Below are positions 12,270 to 25,082 of a stretch of 64,000 nt of DNA, in pieces (position 1 is the stretch's first letter; each line of letters starts with the position of its first letter). A program made the translations under genes and the position numbers. The stretch spans positions 2,867,001-2,931,000 of the forward strand of contig JAZBRI010000008.1 in the NCBI GenBank assembly GCA_036874045.1, written 5' to 3'. Under the pieces are notes generated by a model, which was not told the origin of the DNA, made no database searches, and was given only the letters and a program-made list of their open reading frames with translations. The DNA is from Cymodocea nodosa (taxonomy: Eukaryota > Streptophyta > Magnoliopsida > Alismatales > Cymodoceaceae).

Positions 12270-13680
12270 ATTCCCTTTTCCCCATATTAGTCTTCGATGA
12301 TGATCTCGCTCCTTTGTCACCTATTCGTCACAATTGTTGACGTTGGTGATTCCCCAACTTCGATGATCTTCCTCCAATAAATGCCTTAAGGACAATGATG
12401 TAATTCTACAGCAAGATGTCGTCACGAGTGCTGCAAATCGTTGCTACCGTTGTTGGTCTCAAGGAGGCCACCTAAACACAAGTGAACCCACCCCCTACGC
12501 CCATCACACCGTCACTTCATCTTCCTTGCCAGCATTGCATTGCTCTACTGCTTCTTCTTCAACACCAACCACAACAGGTTGTCATGCCCCCACAAAAGTA
12601 TTGTCAATTGTCAACACCAACACACATTTAATGCACCGAATCACCCTTGAGCACTCCTAATTTAGCTTTTGAGGACGATATCACTTCGACTTTTGGGCTC
12701 TCTACCATTAATGTCATTCACAAAACTAGTGCATTCAACGGACCACTTCTCGCCGACATTGACCATCGTGATTTCTCAACAAATGAATGCGATTCCTTGA
12801 TTGCCACTTGTCATCAATGAAGAAGACTCATTGCTCTCCCACTGATTTGCCTCCCCTCTACGAGCCTATAAAAGGCTCTTTTGTCCTTCCTTCTATTAGG
12901 ATCATCCATAACTAACCTCAAGTGACCCTAATGATAATAGATGTAGAGTGATTTGGAACTTGACCTTGAAGCCCCCCTTGAGTTGAAGAAAGCTCCTTTG
13001 CAAGCTTCATCTTCTATGGACTCTTTCCCTTCCCTAACCCTCCATCAACCCATCCAAGCTTCATTGCACTGTTCTTCAGGCTCTACTATTTTTGTTGTTA
13101 GGTTTTGTCAATAGTCCAATCAAGTCCTCTACTAGTTTTGTTGTTTACTTTGCCAACTCTATCACTTCCTTTGTTGAGTCTTTGCCCAATTGCACTCGTA
13201 GGTAGCCTTGCCACATCTAACTCTACTTTTCCATCAAGTGTGGACTAGCCATCTCCACCATTGCTACCGTTGGAGAGTTGATAGAACCATCACCTCTATC
13301 ATCAACAAGCCACCAAAATTGTTGCCTCTACCACTAGAAATCACCCTAGTCATTGGATTATACTGCCTCTGCCACTAGATCCCACTTGAAGAGCACCTCC
13401 AAGTCAAGTATACACCTATAAATACCCTTATGTACAACTTTTTCGAGAGTATCTACTATACATTTATTTTCGCATACATCAGATGTTAGGATTGAATGTA
13501 TCACCAGAAGGAAGGTGAATGAAGATTTATGTCTGATTAAAATTATTCTTAAGTTATATGAATTAAATAACAAAACTTGCAATCATATAGATATAATTAA
13601 AACATATTAGCTCCATCTCCACCATTGCCATTATTGGAAAGTAGTTAGAACTATCACCTCTATCATCTACAAGCCATTAA
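12270..13680. other. Gene-free stretch, possibly old retroelement
   Basis: No open frame longer than about 75 codons is present. Composition is mixed, with many Ser/Thr-rich pseudo-coding stretches interrupted by stops and a TATAAAAG motif near 12,869. It may be the remains of an LTR retroelement whose ends are not visible. Confidence 0.3.
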
Positions 13681-13684
13681 AATA

Positions 13685-14010
13685 ATAGTTGTCTCAAACT
13701 ATCTTAAAATCTCAAACTATTCAAAAAACTTGAATAGTTATTCCTTTGTGTTTATTACATGAATATTTAAGTTCTACATGTGAAGTCACTTAAAATTGAA
13801 TAATTAACTTGAAACTCTTCGAGAATAGTTATCTCAAACTATCTGAAAAACTTGAACAGTTATTCCTTCATACTTATCACGTGAATATTTAAGTTCTACA
13901 CATGATGTCACTTAAAGTTGAATATTTAACTTGAAACTCTCTGAGAAACTTAAATAGTTATCTTAAACTATTTGAAAAACTCAAATAGTTATTCCTTTGT
14001 GCTTTCTACT
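13685..14010. repeat. Tandem repeat, about 127-140 bp period, about 2.4 copies
   Basis: Units begin near 13,685, 13,825 and 13,952, each opening with an 'aatagtt-tc-aaact' block and containing 'acttgaa-agttattcctt'. The third unit is partial. Copies differ by scattered substitutions and a short insertion in the first, so the array is old. Confidence 0.85.
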
Positions 14011-14029
14011 TACTCAACGAGTTCTGCTA

Positions 14030-14260
14030 CCTTTAAATCTATAATTACACGTTGAGTTATCTAACTCAATAAATTCTTCCTTTTGTTTTGTCATGTGATG
14101 TATTTAGTTAGCTGCACATGTTTCTTGTTAACTCAATGAGTTCTACTATTTTATAAAACTTGTAAATGCACATTGAGTTACCTAATTCAATGAATTCCTC
14201 GTTCTATTGTTACATATTAAATTACCTAACTTAATGAGTTTTTTCAGATTATTTTTTAAC
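14030..14260. repeat. ACTCAATGAGTT-type subrepeats
   Basis: Short motifs combining 'ttgagtta' and 'aactcaatgag' recur at intervals of about 60-70 bp. The same motif type is abundant in the LTR-like insertions at 25,083-26,817 and 27,543-29,459, so this may be a degraded relative. Confidence 0.35.
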
Positions 14261-14299
14261 AAACTTATACAACATCTATCTAACATATCTTCTATTTGA

Positions 14300-15590
14300 C
14301 TTGTGCATCTGTATTAGTGAAATATAAAAGACTCATCATATAAGTTTTTACATTATCAAAATACAAGAGTTCTAATATCAAACACAAATCTATTTTTTCA
14401 ACCACTCAACTATCATGTCTTGGTTGGTTAGTGAACAACACTAACTTGACTATGAGGTGTGACGTACATTTACTTTATAGATGTAGGGTCTATGATCCTT
14501 GACAACATGCAACTTTGAACTTACTAAAATGTCCATGGGTATCCAATTGACCTAACACTTATGATTTCCCTCTTAGCATTCATACACCTTGTTAGCTTGG
14601 GTCATGCATCTTCACCCATGATCTATAGGCAGTAGTGTAGTGAGCTATACTGCTTGATTGACATTGTGCTCTAACTTGTTAAAATTAGACCTATATAGTT
14701 TAGGTTCATTTATGATTTATTTCCACATACAAATGATGAATATTGTATAAGATTATCTTATAGGTCTCTAACTCTCTTTCTCCCTTTTGAGTTTGTTGAC
14801 CTAACCTCACCTCATATGTTGTACAATAAATGTACTTACATCTAACATATGTATACATTAACATCTATTAGATATCTAAGAGACCAACCTTTGATCAAAC
14901 GTGTAGAGTGTTTAATACATTTTTCACACATAACTAGAAAATTTACCTAAAACTCTCTAATTAGGTTTATTAACTTTGTCTCTCTTCTTCTTAAGAGAAT
15001 TTTTAAGCGTCGAATCAAAGTGTCGATTGATTCACTTTGTTGGTGAGAACGTTACATTAGTGTTCTTTTATTTTTTCTTGCTTAACTTATTTTTTCGTAC
15101 ATATCTTATTTTTCAAGATATATTTGTGTACCTTGAAAAGGTTAAGATAGGAAAAAAAAGAAGTTAGAATGGTAAGGAAATGGAAAAATAGGACAACTAA
15201 AAAAGTAAATATTATTAATTATAATATAAATTACATAATTTTAATAATAATAAGTAATTAATTTTACATTGATAATCATAAAAATCTTAGGAAAGTACAC
15301 AACCTTAATCAGCAAATTAGTCTTAGTTATATAATAATTAATTTTACATCGATACGTAGAAAGTATCACGATGGTATGAATATAAAATGTTTAAATATTA
15401 TTCTATTATTCTTAAGTTTTATTATTATTCTATTCTCAAATTTCATGCTCTACTCGCCTTTAGCTGTAACCACGTAAATAGAGTTTTGGGCAGCAATCTT
15501 TTTTTTTTTTAATTTTTTTTACGGTGTATATATTTTTAAAATTTTTTAAAACTGTATAAATGTTCAGTTTACAGGTATATATAAATTAAG
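14300..15590. other. AT-rich intergenic DNA
   Basis: I see no supported gene, only AT-rich sequence with poly-T runs. Confidence 0.5.
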
Positions 15591-15599
15591 ATTTGAACA

Positions 15600-16190
15600 C
15601 GTGATGGGAGAACAAACCATCAACCACCACATTGGGTGGGGGGTTCGCCTTGGGCAAGATCGTCGGATCTGCCTTTTTGAGAGATCGCACACGGAAACTT
15701 CCTCTTCCTCTTCCTCTTCCTCTTCCTCTTCCTTCTCCTCTTCCTCCTCCTCCTCCTCCGGTGGGGTCGCAGAGCACCATACGGCCATATCATTACGACG
15801 GGTTTCCAGGCCGGGTTTCCCTCCCTTCCGCTGACCGGCCCCCCAGAGGTGACGGTGCCTGTCGTGGGTGGGGTTGCGAAAGCCCTGGGACCTTTTACCA
15901 TCTTAGCTACTCGGCAGTTGAACCCATTCCCATCTGTTCCTTACCGGCTTCTGTGAGCTCTCTTGGAAAGTGGTGGTTGCACCCACATGTCAAGCATGAG
16001 CTTCCGCAGTTGTCGAATCCTTTTATTAATCTTCAGGCTCCTTTTCACCGTTGCAGTAGCGTTGCCGCGGGGCAGGAGGGAGGAGGAACTTTTTCACGGT
16101 AGCGGACATCCGTTCGATTCCTTCTTCCGCACGCATGGGTTATTTATTCCGGTGAATGATAATAATACATGGTGTGGTTGAGTGGCGACG
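15600..16190. other. GC-rich island with TTCCTC microsatellite, no gene called
   Basis: This island stands out from AT-rich flanks. It contains a TTCCTC hexamer array at about 15,699-15,761. The open frames crossing it in several phases and on both strands arise from the low-complexity array and show no domain. It could be a promoter or a fragment of a former gene. Confidence 0.4.
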
Positions 16191-16199
16191 AGCCTGTCG

Positions 16200-18180
16200 G
16201 TTAGGTACCGTTCGACGTGATTTTAATAAAGATTTGGATTTTGGAAGAATCTTGATTGATCTGCAGCCGCTTGTTAGAAAATATATAACGAAATTTGCAC
16301 AAGATGCAATAAGAAATTTTTTTCTGACGATTAATTATTTTTAATCAGATATTTTATATTTCTGCTTAAAGATAAAGATGATCTCTTTCAGACTAGTTCG
16401 AATCCTCGTACGTGAACTCGACACAAAAGTAAGGATGGTTTTGTAACTTAAAAAAGACCAAGCCTTTTTTACATGAGAAAAATTTAACTTCACCTTTTCA
16501 ACGTCGCAAACGATTGAAAATTCAGCTTTTTCTTTTCTTCAAACTTTTCTTATTGTAACATAAACCTCACGGTATCGAAAAAGTAGTTTCACGTTGAAAT
16601 AGAACAATTTACTCATGATAAATTAATTTTAAATTGATATCACGCCTTTGTATAAAATGTAAGAATCATTGCTTGCTTTATCTGATAAAGCAGAATTTTT
16701 TCTGTGGCTAGAATTGCCCACATTTGAATGCCGAGGATGGGAGATAGACGACGACCACGAGTACGACGAGAAGAAGAGGAGAGGAAACAGTCAAATCAAA
16801 ACAGAAGTTTCTTTCGGGAAAGAATCAAATATTTTGATTTTGTTTGAATCAAAGATTGAGTTTTTTCCTTACTGGCGTTACGAAAAAGGGAAAACCAATT
16901 ACAATGATTTTGAGAAAAATTCCTGGAACTTAATTTTGAAGCGAAACCGGATTTGAATGTATTTGTTACGTATAAAATAAAGTGACCAACAGATGTGCAA
17001 TTTTGAATTTTCTGTTTTTGTTACCACTTAAAATTATTGCCCAAGTCTTTATATCAATCCATGACCAGCCGTTGAGCAGCAAACCACAGCAATTTTACAG
17101 TTCTTTTTTCAACCGGTACGTTGATCGATGAAAAGTTCTATCAATTTTTTTTTAAAAAAAAAAAGAAAAACCCCCTCCCCGTGGGCCCACATGCTAATTT
17201 GTTTTTTCCGACAGGTCCTTGTCATCAATGTTGTGACCCGACCTACAACTTTTATTATATTATCGATATAAAGTTTAAGTCGTTAAATTTAAACTTACCA
17301 TTAATTTCATTTTTCTTGTTAATGCGATTAATTTCTTAGGTTTAAAAAAAGTTCGGACGTCCTTGACGTGGTTTTATTTTTATTTTTATGTTTTTTTACG
17401 GGTGATGACGAACCGACCACTCTGTGACGTGGCGTGTTTCACAACACCATCTCATCCATTCATTTTGGGATGGGTGGAGTGGATTTAATCACGAAATTGT
17501 AGGTAGGTTTTTGCTTTCGTATTTTTATCTCCGTGCTTCTGCTTCATTCTATAACAATATACCGTAGTTATCAAAAATAATATGATGCCCAATAATTTAA
17601 TTACGGTAGTTTCCGATTGATTATTTACAATTAAAAATCCAATCATACGTACATGTATCTTTCGAGAGTGATTAATTAATTAAGTCGACCAAAGCTTAAT
17701 CTCATCTACGGACGTACGCAGAATTATGATCTGCCTTCAAGAAATCGCAACCAAAATTTCTGGACGGTAACGGACCAAACTACAAGGTGGAGTAAAAATA
17801 GAGATATATATATATATATGAAAAGGAAAAGAGAAAAAAGTGAGCGTTGTAGATTTTTGTTTATGGATAATAGTGGTTATTGCATTCCATATGAACAGAA
17901 TTTGAATTTAAGTAAAAACTATGAATGTCTTTACTCTTGATCAATCATTGTATAAGATTTTACATACATATAGAACAATCATTATATATATAAGATTTCA
18001 GCCAAATAATTAAAAAGTGACCTGATTGTGCTGGTCGGTGGTGGTGGTGGTGATGGTGTGTCCCGGAAAGCAAGTAAACTACAACTGCTTGCAGCGCTTT
18101 TGCTCACGTCTCACACATAACAGCAAACAAGAACAAGTTTCAGACAACTTTAATTTGTACGTGAGAAAGATGACATCGAT
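16200..18180. other. AT-rich intergenic DNA
   Basis: No gene is recognised. An AT microsatellite sits near 17,802-17,818. Short open frames lack family signatures. Confidence 0.5.
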
Positions 18181-18193
18181 CTGCAACCGAAAG

Positions 18194-18345
18194 CATGCAT
18201 CTTTCGACGACATGAACCCTGGCTAGCGAGCGAGCGAGCGAGCAAGCAAGCAAGCAAGCTACTGAATTTGAAATTCCCATGGCATGCATGCAGCTGACGG
18301 CCGCTGTCGACATGCATGCAGAGGAGTGAAGTCCAAGCATGCATG
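18194..18345. promoter_or_regulatory. Cluster of RY (CATGCATG) motifs
   Basis: CATGCA occurs at 18,194, and full CATGCATG octamers occur at 18,283, 18,311 and 18,338. A GCGA/GCAA tetranucleotide array lies at about 18,225-18,259. RY elements are binding sites for B3-domain seed regulators. Two of the octamers form the arms of a short inverted repeat. No adjacent gene was recognised, so regulatory function is only a suggestion. Confidence 0.35.
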
Positions 18346-18739
18346 TTGTTCGTGTGGGAAGCGTCCGCTTACGTACGTACGTGTGCAAATGAAGATAATC
18401 AACGTTGACGCAAGCAAGGCAAGCGAGCCGATCGATCAGCGAAGAACGACGTCCGTCGGTCGATCTGCGGATACCGGCTGGCTCGCCGCACGCACGCACT
18501 CCACCTGGTTTGGTTGGCCGTGGGCAAATAAGCCGATAATCTGCAATGCATGAAGATATTCCAATTTCCAACAACAAAGATTGCATGATTCACGATTGTT
18601 CCAATTTTTATTACATGTGTACGGTACGTATTTGTTGCGTGCGCGCAGACATGCCCGATGAGTTACACAAGTCGAGTGTCCTGGAATAATTTAGAAGTTT
18701 TTCATCACAGAATAACGTACTTTGATTGTCATTTACTTC

Positions 18740-18893
18740 ATTGTAAACGATAAGATGGATCTACTCTTAGACCAGATATATGTAAGACGTTTTTTTGAAT
18801 AGAAGAACGTCGGACTTTATTGTAAACGATAAGATGGATCTACTCTTAGACCAGATAAATAAGGCTTTTTTTGAATAGAAGAACGTCGGACTT
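18740..18893. repeat. Direct tandem duplication of about 77 bp
   Basis: Two near-identical units each run from 'attgtaaacgataagatgg' to 'gaacgtcggacttt', at about 18,740-18,817 and 18,818-18,893. The second unit has a small internal deletion. Confidence 0.9.
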
Positions 18894-18899
18894 TATTGT

Positions 18900-21430
18900 T
18901 TCCTTAGATTATATAATTTTTTGATGGAAATGCAGAGGACAAGTCAACAGTCGACCCCACGGAAAGAGTTTATCAGTTCGGCCGGCCACAGGAGGGAAAG
19001 GCAAAAAGAAAAGCCGTCGGCGGCGGTCTTCGTCACTTCCAACTCCAGCAGAAAATGGTGTCCACGTCCTATATATTCACCTATATTCAAATAGCATGAT
19101 GATTTTCTTTTTAAAAAAAAAAAATTTCAAGAAATCAAAAGATGATCTACCATTTGAATTGAACTATTTAATGTGAAAATAAAAGGAGCTAGTGTGTGCT
19201 GGTGATGGAGATGGATGAGGGAATTGCTCCGGATTGTTGGTTTTGTTCCCACTCCTCATGTTACCGTGGGATTCGCTAATTCTCCACTGATATATTCCCT
19301 TAAAAAGATGACTGCAAGGCGAAAAGAAAAGATTATATATTCCTGTGGATTTTGGGGTGGGTGATGTTGCTTTACGCATAAGATTCTTGCTTGGTTTAAC
19401 ATGCAACGGGATTTTCTTTGATCTTGCTGTGGGTAGGCAGATTATAGATCAGATGGAAGGGAAGAAAGTAAGCTTCAAGTAGTTCTATGTTCTAGACGCG
19501 AGTCTCAATTAATTTCTAGTGGAATCTGCTGCGTTAGAGCACTTGTCATGACATATATGAAAGCAACCTGCGTCGGCCAAACTGGACTTTATTGGGATTA
19601 ATTTTGACAGCTGTTTGAGCTTGAATTCTGCTTCCGATGATTCTTGGGTAAATGTGAAAAGGTTGCCCAATAGAAATTATTGTCCAATAGTGCTCAATTT
19701 TAAGTTAGAATCTTCGCCAGGTGCCAAGGATAAGCATCTTCTACAGTTGCTTGCGGATTGGGTTCTCTTGCGCTTACTTCTCTTGTAAACTGGGTTTAAA
19801 AAGTACGAAAAATCTCACATGGATAAGTATAAAAATAGAATTTAAGCACTTTTTACTCATTATTAATTTATTTTAAGGTAAAATATTTTATATGATATTA
19901 GAGTGCAAGATACTTATAACTAGGTTTAAAATAAATCACAATTGAGGAAGATTAATATAAAAGTCTTATATAAATGAATATGTAGATGAAATCTAATTTA
20001 ATATATAATAAATTACTCTACTCGTTATCAAATAATTTAAAGATAAATATTTCACACAAAGCTCATTGAATCGATTTTCTCGATGAAAATGAAGCTAACA
20101 TGGTTTCAAAAGGTCAAAATGTAAGTTTGTTTTCTCTTTTCTTTCTTTCTTCCTTTATTGATGAGTCGGTCATTTGAATACATAGTCGATCTAAGGGTCC
20201 CTCTCCCTCTCCCTCTCCCTCTCCCTCTCTTTCTTGTGGACAAGAACGCTGCATTAAAGAATAGGCAAAGGGATAAGGGGATGAGGACGAACAAACAATT
20301 GCCTTTTGAAGATTTTGTCACAACTAAAGTAAAATTTGAATGAGGTAGGCGAGCAATTAAGTCACGTCACCGCATGCCCATCCAAAAGGATAAGATGCTG
20401 CTCTCCATAATATCAGTAGTGATCCTTCAAGATAGACAACATATCTACAATTGTCTAATCCTAATCATAAAATCCTCGCAGAATTAATTAAAGGAGAGTA
20501 AGGTGGACTTCACATAATTCACAGCTCCTTGTGCTGCTAGAAGATGTTCTTCATCTTCGTGTGGTGATCGACAGAAAAACTAATTTTAAACTTGACCCTT
20601 GTCAACTAACCTTCTATATTGCACTAGGTCCTTAATTTACAGCGTGATCAGCCAGAGATTCTTGCTTACAAGGGACAACCGTTGACAAATCAGGCAAGTT
20701 CCTTGTAATTAAAGTAGAGAATGAAATCATGGCATGGTTCATCAACGCATTCTAATAATCATGTAAGCATTCTTCTTCCGAAAACAGATGCCCAAGATAT
20801 TGACATTCTTTATGATGCTTGTCTTTTTGATAATAATGATCCTTCATGATGCATGTACTCACAAGTATTAAATTTCTCAAAGGAGCTACAATACTTGTAA
20901 GGGAAATTAAGTTCTAGGTTCAAAGGATATTTACAGGCTAGATTTCTACTGCTGCTTTTAGTGCAACATGCATGACAACCTAAATCACATTTTAATTCTT
21001 GAGCTGCGTGAAGTATATATATCATACGGTAATCAACGTATGCAAAACATTAAGAGAAATGTAAAGCATTTAGGAGGAAGAGATATATGATGCAAACTAA
21101 ACAATTGTATTGTATAGTACACAAAAAATCCGTAGACATCTCACTTGGATGTCAGTCCCAAAGGCAACCTCAAAAGCATTCTGATAAACGCTCATGACCT
21201 CCTTATTTTCTTCCCTATTTCTAACGAGGAGACAATTACCATCGCCTCCCCTCTTCTTGTATTTGCTATCTTCACTCAATTTTGGGCTCCTACCTATTGC
21301 TTTGTTCCTCGCAATGTGTGGGACAAATCGATCGATTCGCCATCTATATATTAACCTTGTCTTGACCTCTGCTTATAACGTAGATTCTACGTACTTCTAC
21401 ATGCTTGGTTCGACCCTCACCTCTTCTACT
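18900..21430. other. Intergenic DNA with repeat fragments
   Basis: No gene is recognised. A CCCTCT hexamer array lies near 20,198-20,230. The segment at 19,800-20,060 shares an AT-rich motif series with the tails of both dispersed-repeat copies (near 4,300-4,430 and 22,160-22,270). Confidence 0.5.
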
Positions 21431-21439
21431 CTCACAACC

Positions 21440-22490
21440 GAAAGAGCTCCTTATCGATTGCCTTTCAATCCCCCCCCAGAGCTGACGGTCTTTTCATCAT
21501 AACATCATCCGATCATTTCCCCCATTGTTGCCTTGATCGCCAAATAGTTGTAAAGATTGTGCATTGAAATAAGGGCTTGTAGAATAATGTTCACCATCAG
21601 TGTCATATACGGAAAACATTGAAAAAAGTGAAAAGGGCTTGAGCACAAACATCGATGAATGCTTGGCTAATATTAAAGCCTTCCTGACGTTCATGTTTTA
21701 GAGATGTCGTGCAGCATAAATGTGGATGAATCTGCCGTCAACTTCGCCAAATGACTAACGAGAGTTTGTAACATAAACAAAACAAATGGTCTGTCAAATG
21801 CTTGTCAAAATCTGACTACTTAGAGAATAAACGAGGGGCAACCTGTTCTTCTGGCATTTCAACCATGATGAGATGTTCTTGACCCACCTACTTGAGATAC
21901 TCTCTTTGTGGGAGTGCATTACCCGCCTCTACAATTTTCTTTTCTTTCTCCGACTCATTCGGTTTGGCAAGATGAATTATTTTTAAGTCCTAGAGTATTC
22001 GTCATTCTCTCGGCGGAAAGTTTCATATCTAATAATGTAAGGACAATATCTATATAACCTAATATATTATGAAATCATTTATTTGTTACCAATTATTTTA
22101 AAATAAATTATTTCACATGATATCAAAGTAAGTTTACACAGATTTATTTATAAGATACTTATAAAATTGCAAAAAGTCTCACGTTTAAAAATACAGAAAT
22201 AGAATTTGAATTAATATACAATAACTTATTATTAATTAATACGAAGTAAATTATTTCATACTCTCCGACCTTAATTCTTATAATCATATGGAAATGGTTG
22301 GCTAATATCTCCTTGGCTTTTAGTGACCATTATGTGTGCTTTAGAGTGAGCTTGTCATTAATCAACTTAATAAACGACTGCTTGTGCAAACATGCCCATC
22401 TAGGGAATACTTTTCCCCTTTCCTCAACTGGCACCTCCATCATATACCATTTATTGTGCAAGAACTGTTTATATTATTAGAAAGGTCGAG
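21440..22490. repeat. Dispersed repeat, copy 2
   Basis: This is the partner of 3,610-4,630 in the same orientation. Relative to copy 1 it carries many transitions and small deletions and lacks the GT microsatellite. It has no intact reading frame. Confidence 0.75.
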
Positions 22491-22499
22491 CATCAATTC

Positions 22500-23480
22500 T
22501 CCTCCCAAACACTACAGTACCAATCAGCCTATACCCTTAGCCCTTTTGATGCGTAGTGGTCGTTCTGCACCTCCAGCTCCATCAATAAATTATGGAGGAT
22601 TCCACAATCTCAACTGAACATTTTTCATAGAGAGTTGTGTAGACTGCTTTTCAATAGATCTTTGGTGGCTAGAAACATAAGAAGATGAGCTGATGGCATT
22701 TTTGCCATCTTCTGAACAAGTATTTTTCTCTGCAAGAAGTATGATAGAGGTATAATTCACAGAAACCTCCCACCTCTTGTTGTGATCATAGCTTATTAAT
22801 TTGGCAAGCAAATTTAGTAAGAAAATGATGACTTTCTGAACACCTTTCCAAAGCGAGTATCTGTGGTGCTTCAACTACTGTTGTCTGAGAAAAAGAAAAG
22901 AACATCTGCTAGTCTCTTTGTTTTGGACTAACAAGAATTTCTTACAGAAATGAAAGAAAACTTTTTTATGAGGCGAATATATAAAAATGACCATCGAACT
23001 TTCCAATCTCTTGTCGTGATCATAACATTTCTTACATCCCAGATCAATCTGTATGCTGCCCAAGTTTCTCCATTGTAACCAAGCAGAAGATTACAACAGC
23101 TGTTCAACAGTGAATTTTTCACATGGTCTACCATTCCAAATCATTTTATCCATCCTTCTGCATTGGGCTTGCAGCACTCAATGATATCAAGAAAGTCTGT
23201 CATATTGTTCAATTCCTAATCCTTCACGTGTCTTCAAAAACCAAGATTCCGCTCTGATTTTTTCCCCCTTTTTTGAATTACTAAACTTGGTTTGTAATTG
23301 GTTTTTAATTGCAAGTGGTTTACGTATATTACAATAGCAATTTTCTTTCTTCCTTTTCTTTTTCTAGTTAAGCATTGAATGATAGGGTTTATGTCATCCT
23401 TTTATACTTTTGTTAATTTTTTAAATGAATATATGAAATATTTAAAAATGAAATTAAATGTGTAAGTTATCAAAATCTTT
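22500..23480. other. Intergenic DNA left of the copia element
   Basis: Short - strand open stretches occur, but I recognise no domain. Confidence 0.45.
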
Positions 23481-23485
23481 TGCAA

Positions 23486-23713
23486 TATCCGAGCAAGGGC
23501 GTAGAAGTGGTGAAGAAGATGAGCAGATGATCGTGTAGAAAAGAACAGAAAGGGGGTGTGCCCTAGAGGAAGCGAGAAAAGAAGCAGTGCGATCTTTCAT
23601 TCATCTGACTAAAATAGTTCGATAAAGGGAAGCCTTATATATGTCTCCCAAGATATACAACCGTTGAGTTAACAAGCGGAGCCCCGAGAAGTATGAATGA
23701 TCTGGATGCAAGA
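23486..23713 (-). repeat. 3' LTR of the copia element (228 bp)
   Basis: This aligns along its length with 30,698-30,992. Its outer edge abuts TGCAA and its inner edge abuts the polypurine tract. It lacks the 67-bp internal duplication seen in the other LTR. The outer termini have drifted from TG...CA. Confidence 0.92.
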
Positions 23714-23725
23714 CTCTCCCTCAAG
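23714..23725 (-). other. Polypurine tract of the copia element
   Basis: On the - strand this reads TTGAGGGAGAG directly before the 3' LTR, as expected for plus-strand priming in copia elements. Confidence 0.8.
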
Positions 23726-23839
23726 TTGGTGCTCCATAGATATCATCAAGGCCCAACTTGCCTGCGAGGAAAGTAAGTCTACTACGATGTAATGGTTTAG
23801 TAAAGATATTAGCAATTTGCTCATCGAAACGTACATACT

Positions 23840-24271
23840 CTATTTTAACCACCCTTTTATGGATATTCTCTCTAACGAAATGGCAGTCAATGTTGAAGTG
23901 CTTGGTTCTTTTGTGAAAGGGTTCTCGGTAATGTACTTGGCAACTTTGTTATCCCTATACAAACTTGTTGGTCCCTGTAAATTAACACCAATGTCATCTA
24001 AAATATTTCTTAGCCAAATTATTTTACTAGTGCAATCAGACATCACATAGAATTCGAATTCGATAAAAGACTTGGATACAATCCCTTGTTTCTTTGCCTT
24101 CCATGAAATCAGTGACTTGTTAAGGAAAATTATATACCCAGTGATAGATTTGGTAGTGAAAGAGCAATTACCAAAATCAGCATCACAAAAAACCATAAGA
24201 TCAAAATTAGCATTACGATGGTAGGCCAAACTTTTTCCAGGGTTATTTTTTAAATACCTAATAACTTGCAT
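23840..24271 (-). pseudogene. copia pol fragment: RNase H
   Basis: An open stretch of 143 codons carries copia RNase H hallmarks: FCDADFGNC (catalytic Asp region), a TGYIIFLN-type strand, an ISWKAKKQ motif, a degenerate SxxEFEF block in place of the usual EAEY, and a YRDNKVAKYI segment. It is followed, towards the 3' LTR, by stops. It is a non-functional relic. Confidence 0.9.
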
Positions 24272-24289
24272 GACAACATCTTAGTGTTG

Positions 24290-25082
24290 TCAATATGGCT
24301 TGGACATGAAATATCTGAGATGATTCACTACATAAGCTATATCGGGTTTAGTAATCGTAATGTAGTTTAATTTTTCTACAAGGAACCTGTGTTTAGAAGA
24401 GTCAGATAGGAGAAATTCAGGCTCATATTCAAGTTTTAAATAATTGTCAATGGGGAACAAGAGCAGGTTCACTACCTAACAAACTTGTTTCTTTAAGTAA
24501 ATCCAAAATATATTTTCGTTGAGATACATTTATACCTGTATTTGAAGTGGCCACCTCAAGCCTTGGGGAAATATCTCATCTTCCCAAGATCTTTCATGGC
24601 AAACCTGATTCTGAAGAAAGCCTTAAAATTTTGTATTTCCTCCATGTTGTTACTAGCAATGAAAATATCGTCAATGTAAATGAGAACAATAATGTGAGAT
24701 TTTCTATTTTTTGAGGTAAATAAAGAATAATTAGGCTTACTTTGGACAAATCTAGCATCAGCGACGTCTTTGTACAGGGTATTGTACCAATTTCTTCTAG
24801 CATGTTTTAAGCCGTAGATGAACTTCTTTAATCTACAAACCTTTCCTTTAGTATTTGGGATCTCCCTTTGAATTTTCAACCTTGGTGGTACACTCATATA
24901 TAAGTCCTCATTTAAGTCACCATGCAAATATGCATTAGTGATGTTTAAGTAATGTACATGGCAACCTTATTTAGCAACTGTAGCTAATGTGACCCTAAGT
25001 GTGGATATTTTTGCAACGAGGTCAAATGTTTGATCATAATCAATGCATTTTTTTTGAGTGAATCCTTGAGCCACTAGTCTGG
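24290..25082 (-). pseudogene. copia pol fragment: reverse transcriptase
   Basis: The - strand shows RT motifs in order: RLVAQGFTQ near the edge of insertion A, MHGDLNEDLYM, a CRLKKFIYGLKHARR segment, the catalytic YIDDI (in place of YVDDI) and KPDIAYVV near the C end. Frame breaks occur at about 24,480-24,560. The reading frame continues on the far side of insertion A at 26,818-26,890 with KPIGCRWVYKVKRK. Confidence 0.92.

Noticed and set aside
15564-16102. Overlapping open frames up to 156 codons in several phases
   Set aside because: They arise from the TTCCTC array and local GC richness. No domain, no consistent codon bias, and both strands are open at once.
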